Below are positions 43,597 to 52,212 of a DNA stretch of 64,000 nucleotides, in pieces. This DNA is from Streptomyces sp. (lineage in GTDB: Bacteria; Actinomycetota; Actinomycetes; Streptomycetales; Streptomycetaceae), in contig JABFVM010000037.1 of assembly GCA_013362785.1 (NCBI GenBank), positions 1 to 64,000 of the forward strand, read 5' to 3'. Within the stretch, counting starts at the first letter, position 1. Each line of letters opens with the position of its first letter. The notes below the pieces were generated by a model, which did not search any database, had not been told where the DNA came from, and saw only the letters and a list, made by a program, of their open reading frames with translations. The position numbers were made by a program, and so were the translations under genes.

Positions 43597-44492
43597 CCCT
43601 CTCCTCGCAGAGTCACGCCCACCTCACGCAGCAGCTGCAGCTTGCCGGCCTTGGGCGGGCCTGGAAGTACGTCGTATTCGGCGGCGGCGATCGCGCGGAT
43701 CGCCGCCCTTCCCCCCGCCACGAAACCCGCGAGCAGCAGCTTGAGCCTGCCGTGGACGCTACCCACCAGGGGGGTGCCTTCATTCAGGAGGTTCTGGGCA
43801 CGTTCGGCTTCGTATGCAACCAGTGCGCGCACCGATGCGCCTGCTGTTTTTGCCGCGAGATCGGTTTCCTCGACGTGGAAGCGCTTCATGTCCGCCGCGG
43901 GCAGATAGATCCGGTCACGGCCGAGGTCCTCGGCGATGTCCTGAAGGTGCTCGACGATCTGCAGCGCCGTGCACACCGCGTCGGAGCGGCGGATCCGCTC
44001 GGGGGTCGCCGTGCCGGTGACGGCGAGGACGAGACGGCCGACGGGGTTGGCGGACAGTTCGCAGTAGGCAAGGAGGTCGTCGTAGGTCTCGTACCGCCCG
44101 ACGAGCTGGTCCTGACGGTTGGCAGCGATCAGGCCGAGGAAGGGCTCGGGGGTCAGCGCGCCGCGGCGGACGGCCGGCTGCAGCCGGCGCAGCAGGGGGT
44201 GGCGCGGGGTGCCGTCGAAGACCCGGCGCAGGTCGGCCTCGAAGGCGTCGAGCAGAACCAGCCGGTCCTCGGCGTCCGCGGCCGACACGCCGAGCAGACG
44301 GGCGTCGGCGCCGCCGGGAGCGAGATCGCCGTCGCCGATGTCGTCGACGAGGCGGGCGAAGCCGTAGACGGCCATGAGGTCGGCGCGCCAGGCCCTGGGC
44401 AGGAAGAAAGGCGCCACGGGGAAGTTCTCCGCAGCGGCCTTGTCGAGTGTGCCGCGCTCCGGATCACCCGCGCGCGTGCCGGTTGCCGTCAC
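43593..44492 (-). CDS. hpnC: HpnC, hydroxysqualene synthase
   Basis: The 299-aa protein is another squalene/phytoene synthase family member, with FARLVDDIGDGD and LQDIAEDLGRDRIYLP. HpnC converts presqualene diphosphate to hydroxysqualene. It is the first gene of the hopanoid operon; the GTG start at 44492 has no strong ribosome binding site. Upstream of it is a 320-bp region with palindromes and presumably the operon promoter. Confidence 0.94.
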   Translation of the reverse strand: MTATGTRAGDPERGTLDKAAAENFPVAPFFLPRAWRADLMAVYGFARLVDDIGDGDLAPGGADARLLGVSAADAEDRLVLLDAFEADLRRVFDGTPRHPLLRRLQPAVRRGALTPEPFLGLIAANRQDQLVGRYETYDDLLAYCELSANPVGRLVLAVTGTATPERIRRSDAVCTALQIVEHLQDIAEDLGRDRIYLPAADMKRFHVEETDLAAKTAGASVRALVAYEAERAQNLLNEGTPLVGSVHGRLKLLLAGFVAGGRAAIRAIAAAEYDVLPGPPKAGKLQLLREVGVTLRGEG

Positions 44493-44810
44493 CGTGGACT
44501 GCCCGGGGCGGGGACGGCGCAGGCTGCTGCGTTCAGCTGGGGAGTTTCCGTAGCCATTGCCGTCACATCTCCCGTTCTACACCGACGACCCAATGCACAC
44601 TATTTCGGACACGCCGCCCGGCTGTCCGCGCCGCAGCCCGGAGAGAGGGGTGTCGCGCCTTATCGCCCCACTTGCCGTGTTTCGGTACCGGTACAGCTTA
44701 CGTTGTACAACGGGGCAAGGCCCGTGGGGGTGTCCTGCACATCACAACAACACACCGATTGGCGTCAAGATTCCTCGGGCCAGCCGGAGTTGACGTTTCC
44801 TTTGCAGACG
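44493..44810. promoter_or_regulatory. Promoter region of the hopanoid operon, with two palindromes
   Basis: This stretch contains the perfect 12-bp palindrome CGTTGTACAACG (44701-44712) and the 10-bp palindrome GTACCGGTAC (44685-44694), seven bp apart. No ORF is convincing here. They are likely parts of a regulator site, but no protein in the window is tied to them. Confidence 0.45.
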
Positions 44811-44844
44811 CGGGCCCCGCCGGAGACAGTTCCGGCGGGGCCCG
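44811..44844. terminator. Terminator after the ABC exporter ATPase gene
   Basis: A perfect 14-bp stem CGGGCCCCGCCGGA with TCCGGCGGGGCCCG encloses a 6-nt loop, 40 bp downstream of the ATPase gene and before the hopanoid operon promoter. It separates the two operons, which run in the same direction. Confidence 0.85.
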
Positions 44845-44883
44845 GGGAAGCCTTCTGGGCCGCACGGCCCATGTCCGGGTGGA

Positions 44884-45663
44884 CTACTTGCCCGTGAACT
44901 TCTCGTACTCCTTGAGGACCTCGTCCGTAGGCCCGTCCATCCGCAGCTCGCCGCGTTCCAGCCACAGGACGCGGTTGCAGGTGTCCCGGATCGACTTGTT
45001 GTTGTGGCTCACCAGGAACACCGTGCCCGCTTCCTTGCGCAGCTCACGGATCCGGGCCTCGGAACGCTTCTGGAAGGAACGGTCACCGGTGGCCAGCGCC
45101 TCGTCGATCATCAGGACGTCGTGGTCCTTGGCGGCGGCGATGGAGAAGCGCAGCCGGGCCGCCATGCCGGAGGAGTAGGTGCGCATGGGCAGGGTGATGA
45201 AGTCGCCCTTCTCGTTGATGCCGGAGAAGTCGACGATGCCCTGGTAGCGCTCCTTGATCTGCTCACGGGACATGCCCATGGCGAGACCGCCCAATATGAC
45301 GTTGCGCTCGCCGGTGAGGTCGTTCATCAGGGCCGCGTTCACGCCGAGGAGGGAGGGCTGGCCGTCGGTGTAGACCTTGCCCTTCTCCGGCGGGAGCAGG
45401 CCGGCGATGGCGCGCAGCAGGGTGGACTTGCCGGAGCCGTTGGAGCCGATGAGGCCGATGGCCTCGCCGCGGTAGGCGACGAAGGAGACGCCGCGCACGG
45501 CGTGCACCTTGCGCACACCCCGCTCCTCGCCGCGCTTGATGATGCGGCTCAGCGCCGCGGTGGCGCTGCCCTTGCCGGTCTTGGCGCCGTTGACGCGGTA
45601 GACGATGTGCAGCTCGTCGGCGATGACGGTGGGGATGTGGGCATCCGTGTTCTGCTCAGCCAC
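44884..45663 (-). CDS. ABC transporter ATP-binding protein, TagH/RfbE-like
   Basis: The GTG at 45663 (VAEQNTDAHIP) gives 259 aa. Walker A GSNGSGKST, signature YSSGMAARLRFSI and Walker B VLMIDEALATGD are typical of polysaccharide/teichoic-acid exporter ATPases, which share the N-terminal helical extension and MRTYSSGM seen here. It partners with the permease just upstream; eight bases overlap. The likely cargo is the polyol-phosphate lipid or glycopolymer made by the upstream genes. Confidence 0.92.
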   Translation of the reverse strand: MAEQNTDAHIPTVIADELHIVYRVNGAKTGKGSATAALSRIIKRGEERGVRKVHAVRGVSFVAYRGEAIGLIGSNGSGKSTLLRAIAGLLPPEKGKVYTDGQPSLLGVNAALMNDLTGERNVILGGLAMGMSREQIKERYQGIVDFSGINEKGDFITLPMRTYSSGMAARLRFSIAAAKDHDVLMIDEALATGDRSFQKRSEARIRELRKEAGTVFLVSHNNKSIRDTCNRVLWLERGELRMDGPTDEVLKEYEKFTGK

Positions 45664-46585
45664 GGCCGTACCTCTCTTCCGCCTTCCAGAAGTAGACGAA
45701 GCCGCCGACCGCGAACAGCACGGCCCAGCCGAGCGCGGCCGCCCAGACGTGGTGGGGGAGGTTCTCACGGCCGTAGCCGTCGATGAGGGCGAAGCGCATC
45801 AGGTCCATGTAGATGGCCGCCGGGTTCCACTGCAGGACGGTCGACACCCACTGCGGCTTGCCGGCCAGCATGATCGGGATGGAGAACATCACGCCGGACG
45901 CGTACATCCACGTACGCATCACGAAGGGCATGAGCTGGGCCAGGTCCGGGGTCTTGGCGCCGGCGCGGGCCATGATCAGGGCGAGGCCGGTGTTGAACAG
46001 GAACTGAAGGGCCAGCACCGGGAGGATCAGCACCCAGCTCGCCTTCGGATAGCTGCCGAAGCCGATCGCCACCGCGAACAGCACGATCATCGAGAACAGC
46101 AGCTGCTGGAGCTGCTGGAGCGCGAAGGAGATGGGGAGCGAGGCGCGCGGGAAGTGCAGGGCGCGGACCAGGCCGAGGTTGCCGGAGATCGCGCGTACGC
46201 CCGCCATCACCGAGCTCTGGGTGAAGGTGAACAGGAAGACGCCCGTGACCAGGAACGGGATGTACACCTTGCGCGGCATGCCGCGGTCGGCCTGGAGGAT
46301 CATGCCGAAGATGAAGAAGTACACGGCCGCGTTCAGCAGCGGGGTCGCCACCTGCCACAGCTGGCCGAGCTTCGCCTGGCTGTACTGGGCGGTCAGCTTC
46401 GCCCGCGAGAACGCGAGGATGAAGTGCCGCCGGTCCCAGAGCTGGCGGATGTACTCGAACAGCGAGGGCCGGGCGCCGCTCACGGACAGCCCGTACTTGG
46501 CGGCCAGCTGGGCCGCCGTGCGTCCCTCGTCGGGCGACGGAGGCGCGCTCACCGCGACCGAACCGTCGTGCGTTGTCTCACTCAC
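45656..46585 (-). CDS. ABC transporter permease, TagG-like
   Basis: The 309-aa protein has six or so membrane helices of the ABC-2 type, with the ABC2-membrane pattern RRHFILAFSRAKLTAQYSQA, then LGQLWQVATPLL, typical of TagG/Wzm polysaccharide exporters. With the ATPase at 44884 it forms a two-component exporter. A 96-bp gap follows the GT2 gene. The GTG start at 46585 is the only reasonable in-frame start near the first hydrophobic segment. Confidence 0.92.
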   Translation of the reverse strand: MSETTHDGSVAVSAPPSPDEGRTAAQLAAKYGLSVSGARPSLFEYIRQLWDRRHFILAFSRAKLTAQYSQAKLGQLWQVATPLLNAAVYFFIFGMILQADRGMPRKVYIPFLVTGVFLFTFTQSSVMAGVRAISGNLGLVRALHFPRASLPISFALQQLQQLLFSMIVLFAVAIGFGSYPKASWVLILPVLALQFLFNTGLALIMARAGAKTPDLAQLMPFVMRTWMYASGVMFSIPIMLAGKPQWVSTVLQWNPAAIYMDLMRFALIDGYGRENLPHHVWAAALGWAVLFAVGGFVYFWKAEERYGRG

Positions 46586-46681
46586 CAGTGGAAACTTTCG
46601 TCTTCGAGATGCGCAGCCTGTGCCGGCCTGGCATGTACCTGGGGCCGGGTTGCGGCCCTGTGGCTCTCAGGGTCGAGCTTG

Positions 46682-47554
46682 TCAGATGACCGGAGGTCGG
46701 CCCAGTCGAGTCAGCCGCCACACCGTACGCCACTTCATGGGCCTGCGGGGACCGCACGAAGTGGTCCAGCCTTCCCGGAATCCGCCGAACCATGCCCTCA
46801 GGGCGGAGCGGGAGGGGCGGCGGACGAGGGTGAGCAGCAGCCAGACGCCCAGATAGACCGGGACGAGGGGGGCGGGGAGGTTGCGGCGGGCGAGCCAGAC
46901 GCGGTTGCGGGCGACCATGCGGTGGTAGACCGCGTGCCGGGAGGGCGCGGTCGTCGGGTGGTACAGCACCATGTCGGACCGGTAGTCGATCATCCAGCCC
47001 GCGTCGAGGGCCCGCCATGCCAGGTCGGTTTCCTCATGGGCGTAGAAGAATTCGTCCGGGAGCCCGCCGACTTCGGCGAAGACCTGGGTGCGCACGGCGT
47101 TGGCGCCGCCGAGGAAGGTGGTGACCCGGGAGGAGCGCATCGGGTCGGAGGCGCGCAGCCGGGGGACGTGGCGGCGCTGGGTGACCCCGGTGTCGGGGTC
47201 GGCGATGCGGAAGCTGATGATGCCGAGCTTCGGGTCGGCCGTGAAGGCCTCGCGGCACAGCTCGGCGGTGTCGTGCTGGGCGAGGAGGCCGTCGTCGTCG
47301 AGGAAGAGCAATATGTCGACGTCGCGGCCGCTGGGGCCGAAGGCCTCGATGCCGACGTTGCGGCCGCCGGGGATGCCGAGGTTCTCGGGCAGCTCGATGG
47401 TGCGGACGCCCTCGGGGACGTCCGGGACCGGGGAGCCGTTGCCGACCACGACGACCTCGACGCGGTCGCCGTCCTGCTTGGCGACCGAGTCGAGGAGGGC
47501 GCGCAGCTCGTCGGGGCGGTTGCCCATGGTGATGATGACCGCGCCGACCTTCAT
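46682..47554 (-). CDS. Family 2 glycosyltransferase
   Basis: The 290-aa protein has a GT-A fold: MKVGAVIITMGNRPDELRAL at the nucleotide-binding start, the acidic DXD-like LFLDDDGLL, and FFYAHEETDLAWRA (acceptor/catalytic ED-like). A C-terminal hydrophobic segment may associate with the membrane. The GTG at 47563 would overlap the previous stop as GTGA and is an alternative start; the ATG at 47554 is used. It may glycosylate the exported product, but acceptor and sugar are unknown. Confidence 0.85.
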   Translation of the reverse strand: MKVGAVIITMGNRPDELRALLDSVAKQDGDRVEVVVVGNGSPVPDVPEGVRTIELPENLGIPGGRNVGIEAFGPSGRDVDILLFLDDDGLLAQHDTAELCREAFTADPKLGIISFRIADPDTGVTQRRHVPRLRASDPMRSSRVTTFLGGANAVRTQVFAEVGGLPDEFFYAHEETDLAWRALDAGWMIDYRSDMVLYHPTTAPSRHAVYHRMVARNRVWLARRNLPAPLVPVYLGVWLLLTLVRRPSRSALRAWFGGFREGWTTSCGPRRPMKWRTVWRLTRLGRPPVI

Positions 47555-47559
47555 GCCGT

Positions 47560-48339
47560 TCACTTCAGCCTGCTCGAAGCGAGGATGGACACGAGGTGCA
47601 GCACGGTCTGGAGCATGGCGATGCCGGCCAGCACCGCGACACCGAGCCGGGAGAAGAACAGGTCTCCGCGTACCTGGTCGGCGATGGCCAGCACCAGGAT
47701 CAGCAGCGAGGCCTCGATGCCGAGGATCAGCCGGTGGAACTTGAGCAGGGCGGCGGCCTTGCGGGCCAGCGCCATGCCGGAGGAGCGCATCTCGGAGGCG
47801 GCCTCCTTGACCGGCGGCATACCGTTCTGATGGCGGGCGACACCGACGAGGTCGGTCTCGGCCTTGATCAGGATGGCGCCGAGCGCGGCCAGGGTGCCGA
47901 GGAAGGCCCACAGCCAGTCGATACGGCCGCTGCCCCACAGGTCGGCGGCGCGCAGGCCGAAGCCGACGAGCACGGCGGCGTCGGTGAGGTAGGCGCCGAC
48001 GCGGTCCAGGTAGACGCCGCCCAGCGAGTACTGCTTGCGCCAGCGGGCGATCTCGCCGTCGACGCAGTCCAGCAGCAGGTACATCTGGACGCACACCACG
48101 CCGAGCACGGCGCCCGCGATCCCCGGCACCAGAAGTGCCGGGGCCGCGAGTACACCGAAGACGGTCATCAGGTACGTGAGCTGGTTGGGCGTGACCCTGG
48201 TGTTCACCAGGTAGCGGTCGACCCGCAGGGACACCTCGCGCATGTAGAGGCGTCCCATCCAGTGCTCACCGCTGCGCCGGTCCTTCACCCCCGCGGGGTG
48301 AACGACGGGGCGGAGTTCAGCTACCGATGGCCTTGACAT
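47560..48339 (-). CDS. CDP-alcohol phosphatidyltransferase-like membrane protein (variant catalytic motif)
   Basis: The 259-aa membrane protein shows the CDP-alcohol motif: DG-x2-AR-x8-G-x3-D (DGEIARWRKQYSLGGVYLD), but at the final conserved Asp position there is Ala (RVGA). The family consensus is DGx2ARx8Gx3Dx3D, where the last Asp is thought to be the catalytic base. The protein could therefore be a degenerate or divergent transferase, or use another residue. It overlaps the G1PDH-like gene by 23 bp and is in the same operon. Confidence 0.85.
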   Translation of the reverse strand: MSRPSVAELRPVVHPAGVKDRRSGEHWMGRLYMREVSLRVDRYLVNTRVTPNQLTYLMTVFGVLAAPALLVPGIAGAVLGVVCVQMYLLLDCVDGEIARWRKQYSLGGVYLDRVGAYLTDAAVLVGFGLRAADLWGSGRIDWLWAFLGTLAALGAILIKAETDLVGVARHQNGMPPVKEAASEMRSSGMALARKAAALLKFHRLILGIEASLLILVLAIADQVRGDLFFSRLGVAVLAGIAMLQTVLHLVSILASSRLK

Positions 48340-49378
48340 AGTCGGCGTAGATGTCCTTGATCTGGTCGGTTGTCAGGTCGAGGTGTTCGAGGATCGTGTA
48401 GCGGCCGGGCCGGGTCTGCGGAGCGAAGTCGACGGCGCGGACGAACTCGTCCACCGTGAAGCCGATCTCCTCCGGCAGCACCGGCAGCCCGTGCCGACGC
48501 AGCACCTCGGCCGTGTACTTCGACTCCTCGTGCGCTCCACGGAGGTACATCGCGAAGGCGGCGCCCAGGCCGCACTGCTCGCCGTGGCTCGCGGCGCGCT
48601 TGGGGTAGAGCAGGTCGAAGGCGTGGTTGATCTCGTGGCAGGAGCCCGAGGCCGGGCGGGAGTCGCCGGAGATCGACATCGCGATGCCGGTGAGGACCAG
48701 CGCCTCGGCGAGCACCTGGAGGAAGTCGTTGTCCCCGATGCCGCCCGGGTGACGGAGCACCGCCTCGCCCGCCTGGCGGGCCATGGCGGAGGCGAGGCCG
48801 TCGATCTTCTCACCGGTGACGCGGTTGGCCAGCTCCCAGTCCGCGATCGAGTTGATGTTGGAGATCGCGTCACCGATGCCCGCGCGTACGAAGCGCGCCG
48901 GTGCCTCGCGGATGACGTCGAGGTCGATGACGGCCGCGATCGGGTTCGGCACGCCGTAGGAGCCGCGGCCCGCGTCGTTGTCGAGGGTGGCGACCGGCGA
49001 GCACAGGCCGTCGTGCGCGAGGTTCGTCGGTACGGCGACCAGCGGCAGGCCGACCCGCGCCGCGGCGAACTTGGCGCAGTCGATGATCTTGCCGCCGCCC
49101 AGGCCCACGACCGCGTCGTAGTGGCCGGCCTTTATGTCGCCGGCCAGCCGGACCGCGTCGTCGAGGGTGCCGCCGCCGACCTCGTACCAGGTGGCGCCGG
49201 GCAGCGTCGGCGCGATCCGCTCGCGCAGCTTGGCGCCGGAACCGCCGCTGATGGCGACGGCGAGCTTGCCCGAGGTCGAGATCCGCTCGTCGGCCAGCAC
49301 GCACGCCAGATCGTCGAGGGCACCCGGGCGGATGTCCACGACGAGCGGTGAGGGGATGAGCCGGGTCAGTACTGGCAC
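48317..49378 (-). CDS. AraM/G1PDH-like iron-containing alcohol dehydrogenase
   Basis: The 353-aa protein is of the AraM/sn-glycerol-1-phosphate dehydrogenase group rather than GldA: GGGKIIDCAKFAA, PTNLAHDGLCSP, CHEINHAFD and SHGEQCGLG, which contain the probable metal ligands Asp/His/His. Such enzymes reduce dihydroxyacetone phosphate to sn-glycerol-1-phosphate. The GTG start at 49378 overlaps the cytidylyltransferase by 13 bp. Within this operon it probably supplies the alcohol phosphate that is activated with CTP. Confidence 0.85.
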   Translation of the reverse strand: MPVLTRLIPSPLVVDIRPGALDDLACVLADERISTSGKLAVAISGGSGAKLRERIAPTLPGATWYEVGGGTLDDAVRLAGDIKAGHYDAVVGLGGGKIIDCAKFAAARVGLPLVAVPTNLAHDGLCSPVATLDNDAGRGSYGVPNPIAAVIDLDVIREAPARFVRAGIGDAISNINSIADWELANRVTGEKIDGLASAMARQAGEAVLRHPGGIGDNDFLQVLAEALVLTGIAMSISGDSRPASGSCHEINHAFDLLYPKRAASHGEQCGLGAAFAMYLRGAHEESKYTAEVLRRHGLPVLPEEIGFTVDEFVRAVDFAPQTRPGRYTILEHLDLTTDQIKDIYADYVKAIGS

Positions 49379-50118
49379 GCGATCTCCCGTCCCTTGGCGA
49401 GATCGTCGTGGTTGTCGATCTCGACCCACTTGACGTCGCCGATCGGCGCCACGTCGATACGGAAGCCGCGGTTCACGAGCTCCTGGTAGCCGTGCTCGTA
49501 GAACTGCTGCGGGTCGGTCTCCCACACCGCCTTGAGGGCGTCGGCCAGCTCGGGGGCGGCGTCGCCCTCGATGAGGGTGACGCCGATGTACTCGCCGGTG
49601 GCCTCGGCGGGGTCCATCAGCTTGGTGATCTTCGTCATGCCCTTCTCGGGGTCGACGACGACCTTCATCTCCTCGTCGGCCAGGCTCTTCACCGTGTCCA
49701 GGGCGAGGATGATCTTCTTGCCGTCGCCGCGGGCGGCGAGCAGCGTCTTCTCGACGGAGACCGGGTGGACGGTGTCGCCGTTGGCGAGGATCACGCCGTC
49801 CTTGAGGGCGTCACGGCCGCACCACAGGGAGTAGGCGTTGTTCCACTCCTCGGCCTTGTCGTTGTCGATGAGGGTGAGCTTGAGGCCGTACTTCTGCTCC
49901 AGCGCTTCCTTGCGCGCGTACACGGCTTCCTTGCGGTAGCCGACGATGATCGCGACCTCGGTCAGGCCGATCTCGGCGAAGTTGCCGAGGGTGAGGTCGA
50001 GGACCGTGGGTTCGCCCTCTATGCCCGCAGGACCCACCGGCACCAGAGCCTTGGGAAGGCTGTCGGTGTAGGGGCGCAGACGCCGTCCGGCGCCGGCCGC
50101 CAGCACGAGGCCGATCAT
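49366..50118 (-). CDS. NTP transferase (phosphocholine/inositol-phosphate cytidylyltransferase-like)
   Basis: The 250-aa nucleotidyltransferase begins MIGLVLAAGAGRRLRPYTD (nucleotide-binding loop) with LPKALVPVG, and later NGDTVHPVS and GEYIGVTLI. Members of this family activate phosphorylated alcohols or sugars with CTP or other NTPs. The start overlaps the DUF5941 stop as ATGA. In an operon with an alcohol-phosphate dehydrogenase and two CDP-alcohol transferases, CTP activation of glycerol-1-phosphate is the obvious guess. Confidence 0.88.
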   Translation of the reverse strand: MIGLVLAAGAGRRLRPYTDSLPKALVPVGPAGIEGEPTVLDLTLGNFAEIGLTEVAIIVGYRKEAVYARKEALEQKYGLKLTLIDNDKAEEWNNAYSLWCGRDALKDGVILANGDTVHPVSVEKTLLAARGDGKKIILALDTVKSLADEEMKVVVDPEKGMTKITKLMDPAEATGEYIGVTLIEGDAAPELADALKAVWETDPQQFYEHGYQELVNRGFRIDVAPIGDVKWVEIDNHDDLAKGREIACQY

Positions 50119-51932
50119 GCGGGTTCTCCTTCATCGTGTACGGCGGGTGCGCCGCCCTTGTGAGCGGACACCCAGAAGCGGATGCTCTCGACGAGCACCA
50201 CGAGGGCCACGGCCACGGCGAGGGCCGTGAGCGCGACCTTGAACTGCGAAGCGGTGAGCGCGGCGGCCAGGACGGTGACGAGCAGCGTCCGCCCCTCGTG
50301 CCCCCCGACGGCGCGCACCAGCCAGACCGGTGGCGCTCCGGCGTTGCCGCGGATGCGGTACACCGTGTCGTAGTGATGGTAGGCGACGGCCGCCACCAGG
50401 CCGAAAGCCGCAGGAAGTGCTCCGTTTACCCCGGCTTTAACCGCGAGCGCGAGGACGGTGCAGTATTCGGCCGCCCGGAAGAACGGCGGCACCAGCCAGT
50501 CGAGAGCGCCCTTGAGGGGGCGGGCGACGGCGAGGCCCGAGGTCAGGGCGTATACGAGCGCGGCGACGACCGGCCAGGGCCCGCCGAAGTCGGTGAGTGC
50601 GGCCGTGGCGACGACCGCGGCGCCGCCGAGCAGGGCCACGGCGGGGACGGCGAAGCCGGGCAGGCGTCGCGCCGGGTTCTTGAGCGCCTCGGCGAGGCCC
50701 TGCGCGAGTGGCCCGGAGTCCGCGAGATCGGCCAGCGCCTGCGCGGCCCGGTCGGTGCGGTGGGCCCTGCGGGTCAGCGAGCGCAGCACACGGCCTGCGG
50801 TGGTGTAAGTGGCGGCGAAGGCGCAGCCGATGAGCAGGGCGTAGAAGGTGATGCGGGGGGTCGTGGCCGCCGTGAGGATCGCGATCATCGCCCAGCGCTC
50901 GCCGATCGGCAGCACGATCATCCGGCGCACCCATACCGTCCAGCCGACGCTGTCGAGCTTGTCGGAGAGGGCGGCCGTGGGGCTGGTGTTGGCGGTGGCG
51001 TCGTGGTTGGCCTCGTTGAAGGAGAAGTCCACGACGTGCCGGCAGGTCTGCAGGACCATCGCGCCGAGGGCGAGGGCCCAGACGTCGTCGCCGCCGCGTG
51101 CCGCGCCGAGGGCGAGTCCGGCGTAGTAGGCGTACTCCTTGGCCCGGTCGAAGGTGGCGTCGAGCCAGGCGCCGAGCGTGGAGTACTGCAGGGAGTAGCG
51201 GGCGAGCTGGCCGTCGGTGCAGTCCAGGACGAACGAGAAGATCAGCAGCAGGCCTGCCGCGACGAACCCGCCCCGGGTGCCGGTGGCCGCGCAGCCCGCC
51301 GCGATGAGCGCGGTGATCAGGGAGGCGGTGGTGACCTGGTTCGGGGTCAGCCCCCGGTGGGCGCACCAGCGGGCGATGTAGCGGGAGTAGGGGCTGATGA
51401 AGTGGGTCGTGAAGAAGCCGTCGCGGGCCTTCACGGCCGACTTCAGGCGTACGGCCTCGTCGTCGACGGCGGCGACGGCCTGCCGTGCCTCGTTGCGGGC
51501 CTGCGGGTCGGCCGGGACGGCGGCGACCAGGCTGCCGAGCTCGGGGCGGTGGACGTCGGTGCCGTCCTCGTCGAGGGCGGTGACGACGCGGTCGGCGAGG
51601 CTGTCGACGGCGACCGCCGTACCGCCGCCCGCGGAGGTCTCGCGGGCCATCGCGCGGGTCAGGGCCTTGCGGCCGGCCGGCTGGGCCGTCACGGCGCCCG
51701 GGATCGCGGCGAGCGGGAAGCGGGGGTCGGTGAGGCCGAGGCGCAGTGAGTGCAGGTGGCCGACGAAGCGGGAGTCGACCAGGGCGACGCGCTGGTCGCC
51801 GGGCACCTGGGCGAGGAGCGTCTCGGCGTCGGCCGGGTCGGCGGCGACCCGCACGTCGTAGCCGAGGGACCGCAGATCGCCCTCGATCGACGATCCGGGC
51901 ACCGGCTGACCGGTGAGGATGGCGGTCGACAA
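50115..51932 (-). CDS. DUF5941-type protein: CDP-alcohol phosphatidyltransferase with N- and C-terminal extensions
   Basis: The 605-aa protein starts with TTG at 51932 (GGGAG upstream). The first 170 residues form a soluble alpha/beta part (SLGYDVRVAADPADAETLLA) of unknown function; then the intact CDP-alcohol transferase motif DGQLARYSLQYSTLGAWLDA with ATFD (all catalytic Asp present); then several membrane helices. It probably transfers an activated alcohol phosphate to a lipid or polyol acceptor. First gene of the seven-gene operon. DUF5941 is the name I recall for the region; no experimental role is known to me. Confidence 0.8.
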   Translation of the reverse strand: MSTAILTGQPVPGSSIEGDLRSLGYDVRVAADPADAETLLAQVPGDQRVALVDSRFVGHLHSLRLGLTDPRFPLAAIPGAVTAQPAGRKALTRAMARETSAGGGTAVAVDSLADRVVTALDEDGTDVHRPELGSLVAAVPADPQARNEARQAVAAVDDEAVRLKSAVKARDGFFTTHFISPYSRYIARWCAHRGLTPNQVTTASLITALIAAGCAATGTRGGFVAAGLLLIFSFVLDCTDGQLARYSLQYSTLGAWLDATFDRAKEYAYYAGLALGAARGGDDVWALALGAMVLQTCRHVVDFSFNEANHDATANTSPTAALSDKLDSVGWTVWVRRMIVLPIGERWAMIAILTAATTPRITFYALLIGCAFAATYTTAGRVLRSLTRRAHRTDRAAQALADLADSGPLAQGLAEALKNPARRLPGFAVPAVALLGGAAVVATAALTDFGGPWPVVAALVYALTSGLAVARPLKGALDWLVPPFFRAAEYCTVLALAVKAGVNGALPAAFGLVAAVAYHHYDTVYRIRGNAGAPPVWLVRAVGGHEGRTLLVTVLAAALTASQFKVALTALAVAVALVVLVESIRFWVSAHKGGAPAVHDEGEPA

Positions 51933-52212
51933 CCGAACTCACTCCCTGGGTGCCGGCATGTCCGCGCCGGTCATGTACGTGGGTGGCGGCGCCCGTTGGC
52001 GGTGGCGACCGGGCGGCGTGTCGGCAGAGGCTATCGGACGTATGGAAGCCGACGTTCACCACCCGTTTGGCGGGGCGATCAACGCGGTTTGCCCAGAGCA
52101 ATGCCGCGATCATCATCGGGGATTCGGGGCCCCGCCCACAAACTCGTACTCACAGACGGGACATCGGGGACATTGGTTCCACCGCCGGTCCACCGGCATA
52201 GGGTGGGCGACC
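51933..52212. other. Divergent promoter region between the DUF5941 and epimerase genes
   Basis: About 280 bp with no convincing ORF on either strand; both operons must start here. I see no palindrome of note. Confidence 0.5.

Noticed and set aside
45605-47830. 741-aa plus-strand ORF
   Set aside because: It runs antisense to four consecutive conserved genes, and has no family-like motif.
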